A stretch of DNA of 21,478 nucleotides from CBFHWY01 sp965659675 (GTDB lineage Bacteria > Bacteroidota > Bacteroidia > Flavobacteriales_G > Salibacteraceae), in assembly GCA_965659675.1 (NCBI GenBank), contig CBFHWY010000046.1, forward strand, positions 1-21,478. Direction: 5' to 3'. A model generated the notes under the pieces. That model was not told the DNA's origin. It searched no databases and worked only from the letters and a program-made list of their open reading frames with translations. The position numbers and the translations under genes were made by a program. Shown piece after piece: positions 8,571-14,410 of the stretch. Position 1 is the first letter of the stretch. Each line of letters opens with the position of its first letter.

Positions 8571-9182
8571 ATGAAAAAAACAATTCTACTTCTTTGTTTC
8601 GTAGGCCTGGTCAGCATGGGTTCATATGCCCAATCGCGGATCACAGCCTCGATCTCTGTGTCACAAAACCCTGAGCTGGTAGCAGATGCTGGAGCAGACA
8701 TGAGTGATACCACCGGAAATACGGTGACCATCGGAGCCACACCCTCTGCAACCGGGGGGGACGGAGCTTACGCTTATTCCTGGAGTCCGGGTGCTACACT
8801 CGATGACTCTACAATTGCTAACCCAACTCACACAGTAGGAAGTTCAAATGTGACCTTCACACTTGATGTGACGGATGGTTTGAATTGTTCAGCTTCTGAT
8901 GATGTGACTGTTAATGTGCAGATCGTTTCGATCAACGAGATCGAAAAGGCAAGCTTTCTTGTGTACCCAAACCCGGCGAGCAGTGAGTTGCACATTCAAG
9001 GTCTTGAGTCTTTAAAAGGTCTCAATGCGAGCTTGAGTGATATCAACGGCAAAACGTTCAGAGCTATAGTTCTGGAAGATGGAATGAATAAAATGGATGT
9101 TTCTGATCTGAGTCCAGGTGTTTATCTCTTGAAGGTGAGCAGCGACGCAGATGAGTATCAATCTAAAATTGTAATTGAGTAA
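8571..9182 (+). CDS. Small secreted PKD-like protein with T9SS sorting domain
   Basis: This 203-residue protein has a signal peptide (1-20, ending GSYA before Q), one PKD/Ig-like beta-sandwich module (about 36-117, with TGGDGAYAYSWSPG and SNVTFTLDVTDGLNCSASD), and a T9SS type A domain (about 129-203: VYPNPASSEL, LSDINGK, LSPGVYLLKV). Such modules recur in Bacteroidota adhesins and surface proteins such as SprB; a single copy with no catalytic domain suggests a structural or binding role. No ligand can be named. The TGG-GG codons are encoded in a run of seven G (8754-8760). The next gene starts on the last base of its stop (TAATG), so the two are likely one operon. No SD precedes the start. 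Confidence 0.85.
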   Translation: MKKTILLLCFVGLVSMGSYAQSRITASISVSQNPELVADAGADMSDTTGNTVTIGATPSATGGDGAYAYSWSPGATLDDSTIANPTHTVGSSNVTFTLDVTDGLNCSASDDVTVNVQIVSINEIEKASFLVYPNPASSELHIQGLESLKGLNASLSDINGKTFRAIVLEDGMNKMDVSDLSPGVYLLKVSSDADEYQSKIVIE

Positions 9183-10261
9183 TGCTAAAGACGATGAAAA
9201 AGATATTTACACTGCTACTTGTGGCAGTCTTGGCAACTGTCAACTACAGCTATGCCCAACAAACAATTCAGGGTTTAGTAAATGATACCGCTGTGATCGA
9301 CCTCGGAACGGTAAGAGGAAGCATACAGTGGGAAAAAAGCACGGATAACAGCACTTACACTGCTATCTCTGGAGAAACGAACTCAACTTTGAGTTATGTG
9401 GTGGACCAACTTCCACTTTACTTCAGAGCGGTGATCACGGAGGGAACTTGTGACCCGATCACTACTTCGTATGTTGAGGTGACCAGTTCTATTGTTCCTC
9501 CTACTGTTACTACAGCAGCTATTACCAATATCAGTCAGAACGGCGCTGATGGAGGAGGAAATGTTACCGCTGATGGAGGGTCAAATGTTATTGCACGTGG
9601 ATTGTGCTGGAGTACATCCTCTAATCCTACAGTGAATGACTTTACTTCCAATGCTGGAACAGGGACAGGCGCTTTTACTAGCTCTTTATCTGGTTTGAAT
9701 CCTGGTACTTTGTATTATGTGAGAGCATATGCAGTGAATCAGGCTCTTCAAAGCACGCCAGGTTATGGAAACGAAGTTCAGTTCATCACAACTGGTGGAT
9801 ACCAGATCGGTGATACTGGTCCTGGAGGCGGAAAGATCTTTTACCTTGACGGAAGCGGCGGCGGAATGGAAGTTGCGCTAAGTGATGTAGGTGGGCTTGA
9901 GCCATTTGGCTGTAGCGGAACTACAACTGGCGCTTCAGGAACTGCTGTGGGTACTGGGGATGCAAATACTGCCTCTATCGTTCAAAACTGTGGAGCCTCA
10001 AGTGCTGCAAACTTCTGTGATACTTTATCTTCAGGAGGTCAGAATGATTGGGCGCTTCCATCGGTTGATGAGTTAGATTCTATTTATACCAATTTGGTGA
10101 ATATTGGAAGTCCAGCGATCACGATCAATACGGTGAATGATTATTGGTCTTCATCTGAGACTGGTCCTTCAACTGGATTTAGCTACAACTTCAACTTTGG
10201 TATATCAACTAACGTTACCAAGACCACATCATTCAGAGTTCGATGTGTAAGAGAGTTCTAG
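9182..10261 (+). CDS. Secreted multidomain protein with C-terminal DUF1566 (Lcl-like) domain
   Basis: The protein has up to 359 residues. The ATG at 9182 overlaps the upstream stop (TAATG); an in-frame ATG at 9194 gives the cleaner signal peptide MKKIFTLLLVAVLATVNYSYA, so either start is possible. After the signal come an Ig-like module (about 28-102, with IQWEKSTDNSTYTAISGETN), an FN3-like module (about 107-204, with ARGLCWSTSSNPT and LYYVRAYAVN), and a DUF1566 domain (about 206-359: GPGGGKIFYLD, DWALPSVDELDSIY, YWSSSET, RVRCVREF). DUF1566 domains resemble bacterial adhesin and lectin-like folds and occur on surface proteins. No T9SS tail is present, so its route beyond the periplasm is unclear. 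It probably works with the co-translated PKD-like protein. A bidirectional terminator follows. Confidence 0.8.
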   Translation: MLKTMKKIFTLLLVAVLATVNYSYAQQTIQGLVNDTAVIDLGTVRGSIQWEKSTDNSTYTAISGETNSTLSYVVDQLPLYFRAVITEGTCDPITTSYVEVTSSIVPPTVTTAAITNISQNGADGGGNVTADGGSNVIARGLCWSTSSNPTVNDFTSNAGTGTGAFTSSLSGLNPGTLYYVRAYAVNQALQSTPGYGNEVQFITTGGYQIGDTGPGGGKIFYLDGSGGGMEVALSDVGGLEPFGCSGTTTGASGTAVGTGDANTASIVQNCGASSAANFCDTLSSGGQNDWALPSVDELDSIYTNLVNIGSPAITINTVNDYWSSSETGPSTGFSYNFNFGISTNVTKTTSFRVRCVREF

Positions 10262-10284
10262 TATAAGCTGGATATAAAGCAATA

Positions 10285-10318
10285 AAAAAGCCCTGTTGAA
10301 TATTCAACAGGGCTTTTT
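10285..10318. terminator. Bidirectional rho-independent terminator
   Basis: A perfect palindrome, stem GCCCTGTTGA/TCAACAGGGC around ATAT-rich centre bases (10290-10313), is flanked by A5 (10285-10289) and T5 (10314-10318). The symmetric A and T runs let it terminate both the plus-strand DUF1566 gene and the minus-strand rplI operon, which converge here. Confidence 0.92.
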
Positions 10319-10337
10319 CTTTAGCTAGTAGATGAGC

Positions 10338-10784
10338 TTACTCTTCTACTACCTGGAATTCGATTTGTCCAACCACATCTCTCATGATCTTAACCTCAGC
10401 GGTATAAGAACCAAGATTCTTGATCGGTTCGTTCTCAATACGGATGTTCTTACGATCCACGTCAACTCCGATCTTTTTGATAGCATCAGCCAGTTGAATG
10501 GTGTTCACTGATCCGAAGATCTTCCCACCTTCACCAGCTTTGGCTCCAACCTGAACATCTGCATCCTGTATCTTCTTAAGATCAGCTTCTGCCTGTTCTT
10601 TCAACTTCTCGATCTTGTGAGCACGCTGACGCATATTCTCCTCACGAACTTTGATCTCAGATTTAGTTGCAACAACTGCTTTTCCTTGTGGAATGAGGTA
10701 ATTGCGTCCGTATCCGTCTTTAACACTAACCAGGTCGTCTTTCAGACCAAGGTTCTCAATGTCTTCTCTAAGAATTACTTCCAT
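10338..10784 (-). CDS. rplI: 50S ribosomal protein bL9
   Basis: This 148-residue protein is bL9 of the large subunit, which binds 23S rRNA and reaches out from the ribosome; in E. coli it supports translational fidelity. The N-terminal domain carries the signature GYGRNYLIPQGKAV (24-37); a long charged helix links it to the C-terminal domain (GGKIFGSVN onward). Length is normal for the family. It is the last gene of the rpsF-rpsR-rplI operon, starting 12 bp after the rpsR stop. Unlike every other gene in the window it has a strong SD, AAGGAGGA (10791-10798, minus strand), six bases before the ATG. The bidirectional terminator lies just past its stop. Confidence 0.98.
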   Translation of the reverse strand: MEVILREDIENLGLKDDLVSVKDGYGRNYLIPQGKAVVATKSEIKVREENMRQRAHKIEKLKEQAEADLKKIQDADVQVGAKAGEGGKIFGSVNTIQLADAIKKIGVDVDRKNIRIENEPIKNLGSYTAEVKIMRDVVGQIEFQVVEE

Positions 10785-10790
10785 GATCTT

Positions 10791-10798
10791 TCCTCCTT
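10791..10798 (-). promoter_or_regulatory. Strong Shine-Dalgarno of rplI, overlapping the rpsR stop codon
   Basis: On the minus strand AAGGAGGA shares its first bases with the rpsR stop codon (TAA, 10797-10799) and sits six bases before the rplI ATG. It is a near-complete match to the anti-SD. No other start in this window has a comparable site, which is normal for Bacteroidota and makes this one stand out. Confidence 0.85.
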
Positions 10799-11066
10799 AT
10801 TTTAATTGATCAGCCAGATAAGGCATTAATGCAAGATGACGAGCTCGTTTAACTGCTTGAGCCACTTTGCGCTGAAATTTCACTGAAGTTCCAGTTATCC
10901 TTCTAGGAAGAAGTTTTCCTTGTTCGTTCACGAACTTCAAAAGGAATTCTGGATCCTTATAATCAACATACTTGATGCCGCTCTTTTTGAAACGACAATA
11001 CTTTTCTTTCTTGATCTCAATGTTGATCGGGGTGAGATATCTAATCTCTGATTCTTTTTCTGCCAT
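10797..11066 (-). CDS. rpsR: 30S ribosomal protein bS18
   Basis: This 89-residue protein is bS18, which pairs with bS6 on the platform of the small subunit. Recognisable features are KKEKYCRFKKSGIKYVDYKD (near 19-38), GKLLPRRITGTSVKFQRKV and AVKRARHLALMPY. The N-terminus MAEKESEIRYLTP matches the form usual in Bacteroidota. It lies 17 bp after rpsF and 12 bp before rplI. No SD precedes its ATG. In Flavobacterium ribosomes, structural work places bS18 with bS6 and bS21 in the pocket that sequesters the anti-SD of 16S rRNA. Confidence 0.98.
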   Translation of the reverse strand: MAEKESEIRYLTPINIEIKKEKYCRFKKSGIKYVDYKDPEFLLKFVNEQGKLLPRRITGTSVKFQRKVAQAVKRARHLALMPYLADQLK

Positions 11067-11083
11067 TTTCGTAAAATTTAAGA

Positions 11084-11446
11084 TTAAGGTTCTACAACAT
11101 CAACTGTCTTAGGTTCTGCTTTTGCTCTTTTGGCGCGCTTATCAGCCCAGGCAATAGCATGCTTATCGAGTTTCACGGTCAGGAAACGGATAAAACGCTC
11201 ATCGCGCTTTAACTCAGTTTCGAGGGGAGCAATGTTCTCTCCATCCACTTGATACTCAAATAGGTAATAAAAACCAGTTGACTTTTTCTGAATAGGGTAG
11301 GCCAGCTTTCTCAGACCCCAATCTTCTTTGTTTACTACTTTGGCCTTGAATCGTTTGAGCCATGACTCAAACTTCTTCACTGCTTCCTTTGCCTGAGCAT
11401 CAGACAAAACGGGAGTTAAAATGAAAACAGTTTCGTAATGATTCAT
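11084..11446 (-). CDS. rpsF: 30S ribosomal protein bS6
   Basis: This 120-residue protein is bS6, partner of bS18 on the 30S platform. It begins MNHYETVFILTPVL and carries the family segments EDWGLRKLAYPIQKKSTGFYYLFEY (about 62-86) and ELKRDERFIRFLTVKLD. It heads the rpsF-rpsR-rplI operon. No priB or ssb lies within the operon, as expected in this phylum. A TAnnTTTG -7 box lies about 50 bp upstream. No SD is present at its ATG (AATTAACAA precedes it). Confidence 0.98.
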   Translation of the reverse strand: MNHYETVFILTPVLSDAQAKEAVKKFESWLKRFKAKVVNKEDWGLRKLAYPIQKKSTGFYYLFEYQVDGENIAPLETELKRDERFIRFLTVKLDKHAIAWADKRAKRAKAEPKTVDVVEP

Positions 11447-11481
11447 TTGTTAATTGATTTAGTTCGTAACTTTAATTGTAT

Positions 11482-11505
11482 CCTCAAAAGAGGGCGGCAA
11501 AGATA
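11482..11505 (-). promoter_or_regulatory. rpsF operon promoter and short leader hairpin
   Basis: On the minus strand TATCTTTG (11505-11498) is an exact -7 box, followed by CCGCCC and then a 4-bp hairpin CCTC-TTTT-GAGG (11493-11482) near the predicted 5' end of the mRNA. No -33 TTTG is visible. In E. coli and other phyla the bS6-bS18 complex binds a C-rich hairpin in its own leader; this hairpin is too small to claim that motif. Confidence 0.6.
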
Positions 11506-11548
11506 TAAATTAATCCCTTTAAAAATCTCATAATCAGAGTAGAATAAA

Positions 11549-11824
11549 ATGGCCAAAAAAGAGATCGACTGGAGCGGACTAGAATCGAAATTGGAGAAGA
11601 TGGACTATCCTACCGTTTATCTCTTTAAATTCATTTTTCCCAATGATAATCGCACATTAGCCCTTGTAGAGGGTCTCTTTGGTGAGGAGGCTCAGGTTCG
11701 TATCAATAAATCAAGAAAAGGAAACTACCTCAGTGTTTCTGCAAAAGAAATGATGTTATCTGCAGAAAAAGTGATCGAACGCTATAAAAAGGCAGCGGAA
11801 ATAGAGGGTGTTATGTCGCTCTGA
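11549..11824 (+). CDS. DUF493 family protein
   Basis: This 91-residue cytoplasmic protein belongs to the DUF493 (YbeD-like) family: a small ferredoxin-like domain of unknown role. Family segments visible are YPTVYLFKFIFPND (about 20-33), FGEEAQVRINKSRKGNYLSVSAKEMM (about 44-69) and VIERYKKAAEIEGVMSL at the end. Length fits the family. The start ATG at 11549 has no SD. It is divergent from rpsF (102 bp apart) and convergent with the TMEM220-like gene, whose 3' end it overlaps by 14 bp. An E. coli member was suggested to have an ACT-like regulatory fold, but no substrate is known. Confidence 0.82.
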   Translation: MAKKEIDWSGLESKLEKMDYPTVYLFKFIFPNDNRTLALVEGLFGEEAQVRINKSRKGNYLSVSAKEMMLSAEKVIERYKKAAEIEGVMSL

Positions 11825-12179
11825 TCTTTCGCAAGCGGAACCAGGGTATAATCAAGCTTATGAATACGATCATCAACCCCAAATATTCTCTACTTCCTTC
11901 GATGTAGGCTTCTTCTGCTTTCATTGACCGGGCCAGGTCGGCCAGATCATGCTCACTCAACCATTCGATCATCTCTGGTAAGTAAATAAACGACCAGAGC
12001 AAGGCAATCGACATCAATGTGAGATGAGCAATCGACCTGTAGCGTTTTAAAAAGTGCATCAAATGTGCTGCAGCGGTCAGTAAATAGAAGCCTGTCCAAA
12101 TAATGGGGTCAGGATCGTTCAGCTGCACAGCCGCAAACGAAATGAAGATCAAAGACCAGAAGAGAGCCCAATAGCGCAT
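11811..12179 (-). CDS. TMEM220-like small integral membrane protein
   Basis: This 122-residue protein has about four hydrophobic segments (near 3-18, 24-42, 49-68 and 99-116) and ends in basic residues. The segment AAVQLNDPDPIIWTGFY near its N-terminus matches the TMEM220 family, found in bacteria and animals and uncharacterised. I choose the ATG at 12179 (MRYWALF) over a TTG six bases further upstream, since the -7 box overlaps the TTG. The predicted mRNA is then leaderless. The gene converges on and overlaps the DUF493 gene by 14 bp and is divergent from dnaX. No function is proposed. Confidence 0.75.
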   Translation of the reverse strand: MRYWALFWSLIFISFAAVQLNDPDPIIWTGFYLLTAAAHLMHFLKRYRSIAHLTLMSIALLWSFIYLPEMIEWLSEHDLADLARSMKAEEAYIEGSREYLGLMIVFISLIIPWFRLRKIRAT

Positions 12180-12182
12180 ACC

Positions 12183-12190
12183 CAAAGATA
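12183..12190 (-). promoter_or_regulatory. -7 box of the TMEM220-like gene
   Basis: TATCTTTG on the minus strand matches TAnnTTTG exactly and is separated from the ATG at 12179 by only GGT, predicting transcription from the start codon itself. Confidence 0.5.
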
Positions 12191-12237
12191 GTTTTTGAGA
12201 CTTTTCAACAAGGCTCGTCCTCCACAGAGAGGAAAAC

Positions 12238-12245
12238 TATATTTG
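12238..12245 (+). promoter_or_regulatory. -7 box of dnaX
   Basis: TATATTTG matches TAnnTTTG exactly, 15 bases before the dnaX ATG at 12261. It lies downstream of the possible earlier ATG at 12195, so transcripts from it support the 12261 start. No -33 TTTG is seen. Confidence 0.55.
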
Positions 12246-12260
12246 TTTACGAATAGAGCC

Positions 12261-14051
12261 ATGGAAAATTACGTTGTTTCAGCTAGAAAATACCGGCCAC
12301 AGAAATTCAGTGATGTGGTTGGTCAGGGTTCGATTACCCGAACGCTAGAGAATGCGATCAAGAGTAGCCACCTGGCTCAGGCTTTTCTGTTTTGTGGCCC
12401 GAGAGGAGTTGGTAAAACAACCTGCGCCCGTATTCTTGCTAAGGTGGTGAATACACCTGATGGAGAGGATGTAGATCCCAATGAAGATTTTGGCTTCAAT
12501 ATTTTTGAGCTGGATGCGGCATCGAATAACTCCGTTGATGACATTCGCTCGCTAACCGATCAGGTTCGAATTCCTCCGCAAGTTGGTCAATTTAAGGTCT
12601 ACATCATTGATGAGGCCCACATGTTGAGTCAGTCGGCATTCAACGCCTTTTTAAAGACACTGGAAGAACCACCACCCCATGCTATTTTCATTTTGGCCAC
12701 AACCGAAAAGCACAAGATCATCCCTACCATCCTGTCCAGGTGTCAGATCTTTGATTTTAAGCGAATTGAGATCAAGGACATGGAAGCGCATCTCTCCACC
12801 ATTGCAAAAGAGGAGGGAATAGAAGCTGAATCTGATGCGCTCCATCTCATTGCAGAAAAAGCGGATGGCGCACTTCGGGATGCTTTGTCAATATTCGATC
12901 AGGTCGTTTCCTTTTCAGGAAAGAACATTAGCTACAAATCGGTTGTAGAGAACCTGAACATTCTCGATTATGATTACTTCTTCAGGGCGGCAGATCATAT
13001 TCGCAAGCACGACATTCCAGGAGCTATGCTTCTTTTTGATGAGGTATTGAACAAAGGATTTGATGCCCATCACTTTGTAAATGGTTTGGGGTCTCACTAC
13101 AGAAACCTATTGGTGTGTAAAGATGAGTCTACGCTTGGCCTACTTCAGGTTGGCGACAATATTCGAGCGAAGTACCTTGAGCAGTCGAAGAAGATCGAGC
13201 AGAATGATCTTTTAACTGGACTAAAGGTGATCGCCCGGGCCGATGTGGAGTATAAATCGAGCAAGAATCAGCGTCTTCTGGTGGAGATCGCTCTTTTGCA
13301 ACTATGTTCTATTGGCGCGGAGCTCGAAAAAAAAAAGACCCTTAACGACAGAATAGACATCATTCCGGTAGGTACCATTGCTCTGCCTTCCAAAAAGGAG
13401 GCGAAGGTCATAGATGAGCATCAAAAAGCGGATGATCACAAGCAAAAGCAATCAAAGGAAGAAGAAGCAAAAGCACCTATAGAGCCAGTAGCAGAGGCAA
13501 GCGCTGAAATTAAGGAAGAACCCAAGCGAGCTCCCAAAAAGGAACCTGATGAGTCAAAACCCAAAGCAAAGCAGGTATCAAGCTCTGAGGAAATAGGTCT
13601 GACGATCTCTATCGGCGATGTCCTTCAACAAGAGGATGAGCAGGAAGAGGATGCCGAAGAAGATCTGAGTGGAAAGCCGAGAGATGAATTCAGCGAAGAT
13701 GAATTTACTGTCTGGTGGAAAGAATACGGAAAGACTCTTCATGAGGAAGGCAGAAGGTCCCTTGGAACGATGCTTTCCAAGTATGACCCGGAGATCAGAG
13801 AGAATAATACAGTTGTTCTAACACTCGACAACAAAGCGCAGCTCAATGAATATAATGCGAACAAGCAAGAGCTCCTCAACGTGATGCGAAAGCAGTTCAA
13901 TAATTATGGGATCAAGCTTGAGTATACTTTGGAGGTTAAAAAGACGCAACGTAAATACTACACCAACAGGGAGAAATTTGAGCGCATGAAGGAGCTCAAC
14001 CCCAAGTTGCAGGACCTGCAGCGCGAGCTTGGCCTAGATCCGGATTATTAA
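12261..14051 (+). CDS. dnaX: DNA polymerase III subunit gamma/tau
   Basis: This AAA+ clamp-loader subunit (596 residues as tau) opens the sliding clamp and links the replicase to the helicase. The start at 12261 (MENYVVSARKYRP) matches the conserved family N-terminus and follows the -7 box; an in-frame ATG at 12195 would add 22 unconserved residues. Walker A GPRGVGKTT is at 46-54, Walker B DEAH at 117-120, sensor 1 ATTEK at 146-150, and the arginine-finger SRC at 159-161. The zinc module usual after Walker A is absent: residues 62-80 contain no cysteine. Domain III ends near 355, followed by a Lys/Glu/Pro-rich acidic linker (about 375-470) and a C-terminal tau domain (about 480-596). A ten-A tract at codons 356-359 likely allows a short gamma form. 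A G-rich repeat tail starts at the stop codon. Confidence 0.97.
   Translation: MENYVVSARKYRPQKFSDVVGQGSITRTLENAIKSSHLAQAFLFCGPRGVGKTTCARILAKVVNTPDGEDVDPNEDFGFNIFELDAASNNSVDDIRSLTDQVRIPPQVGQFKVYIIDEAHMLSQSAFNAFLKTLEEPPPHAIFILATTEKHKIIPTILSRCQIFDFKRIEIKDMEAHLSTIAKEEGIEAESDALHLIAEKADGALRDALSIFDQVVSFSGKNISYKSVVENLNILDYDYFFRAADHIRKHDIPGAMLLFDEVLNKGFDAHHFVNGLGSHYRNLLVCKDESTLGLLQVGDNIRAKYLEQSKKIEQNDLLTGLKVIARADVEYKSSKNQRLLVEIALLQLCSIGAELEKKKTLNDRIDIIPVGTIALPSKKEAKVIDEHQKADDHKQKQSKEEEAKAPIEPVAEASAEIKEEPKRAPKKEPDESKPKAKQVSSSEEIGLTISIGDVLQQEDEQEEDAEEDLSGKPRDEFSEDEFTVWWKEYGKTLHEEGRRSLGTMLSKYDPEIRENNTVVLTLDNKAQLNEYNANKQELLNVMRKQFNNYGIKLEYTLEVKKTQRKYYTNREKFERMKELNPKLQDLQRELGLDPDY
13326..13356 (+). promoter_or_regulatory. 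Putative slippery site in dnaX for a short gamma form
   Basis: A run of ten A (13327-13336) covers codons GAA AAA AAA AAG. A -1 shift (or one added A in the transcript) reads Lys-Asp-Pro then TAA at 13343-13345, giving a 361-residue product. A +1 shift (or one lost A) reads into TAG at 13354-13356. Both frames thus stop at once after domain III. E. coli makes gamma by -1 frameshifting on A AAA AAG and Thermus by transcript slippage on an A run. No clear downstream stem is seen, which favours transcript slippage. Confidence 0.7.
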
Positions 14052-14350
14052 GGATAGGGGTTAGGGATTAGGGAACAGAGGCTGGAATTTAGAGGCTAGA
14101 ATTCAGAGGCTAGAGGCTAGGATCTAGAGACCAGAGATCAGCGCGCTGTCGGCAAGCCTTTGGCGGCCGATGGAGATTAGAGGCCAGAGGCCAGAGGACG
14201 GAGGACGGAGGACGGAGGACAGTGGTTTGGGTGTAAACCTTAAAAGATAAATCTTGATGCCTAGATCCTATTCCCCCGATCCTAACCCCTCGATCCTAAC
14301 CCCTCGACCCTAGATCCTAACCCCTAGATCCTAAATCCTAACCCCTAGTT
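14052..14350. repeat. Degenerate G-rich/C-rich repeat spacer between dnaX and the M16 gene
   Basis: No gene is visible. From the dnaX stop the plus strand is G-rich with telomere-like words (AGGGGTTAGGGATTAGGG, 14056-14073), then AGAGGCTAGAATTCAGAGGCT units, then 3.9 tandem copies of GAGGACG (14194-14220). The right part (about 14268-14348) is C-rich, with a 14-base unit close to CGATCCTAACCCCT repeated about four times. Right and left ends are inverted copies (CTAGGGGTTAGGAT read on opposite strands), so a long hairpin could form. A GC-rich island (14140-14172) divides the halves. The last 60 bases before the M16 ATG are not repetitive. Confidence 0.8.
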
Positions 14351-14368
14351 CGTTCAATCCATTTTACT

Positions 14369-14376
14369 TAAATTCG
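14369..14376 (+). promoter_or_regulatory. Possible -7 box of the M16 gene
   Basis: TAAATTCG differs from TAnnTTTG by one base and lies 34 bases before the ATG, just after the repeat block. It is the best candidate in the spacer, but no -33 element supports it. Confidence 0.3.
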
Positions 14377-14410
14377 TCGTCCTCTCAAAAAGAGCTAATA
14401 TTTCACAATT

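Noticed and set aside
8754..8760. Phase-variable G tract in the PKD-like gene
   Set aside because: Seven G is short for frequent slippage, and the run encodes a Gly-Gly turn typical of this module; there is no evidence of variation.
11482..11493. bS6-bS18 autoregulatory leader motif
   Set aside because: The hairpin has only four pairs and lacks the bulged structure of the known motif; kept only as a small leader hairpin.
12183..12185. TTG start for the TMEM220-like gene
   Set aside because: It overlaps the exact -7 box; the ATG six bases downstream is the better start.
12195..12260. Earlier in-frame ATG giving DnaX 22 extra residues
   Set aside because: The extra residues match nothing in the family, the -7 box at 12238-12245 lies inside this segment, and MENYVVSARKYRP at 12261 is the conserved N-terminus.
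14270..14348. Telomere or linear-chromosome end
   Set aside because: The telomere-like words are degenerate, lie between two intact genes and occur in both orientations; similar tracts occur in other spacers.
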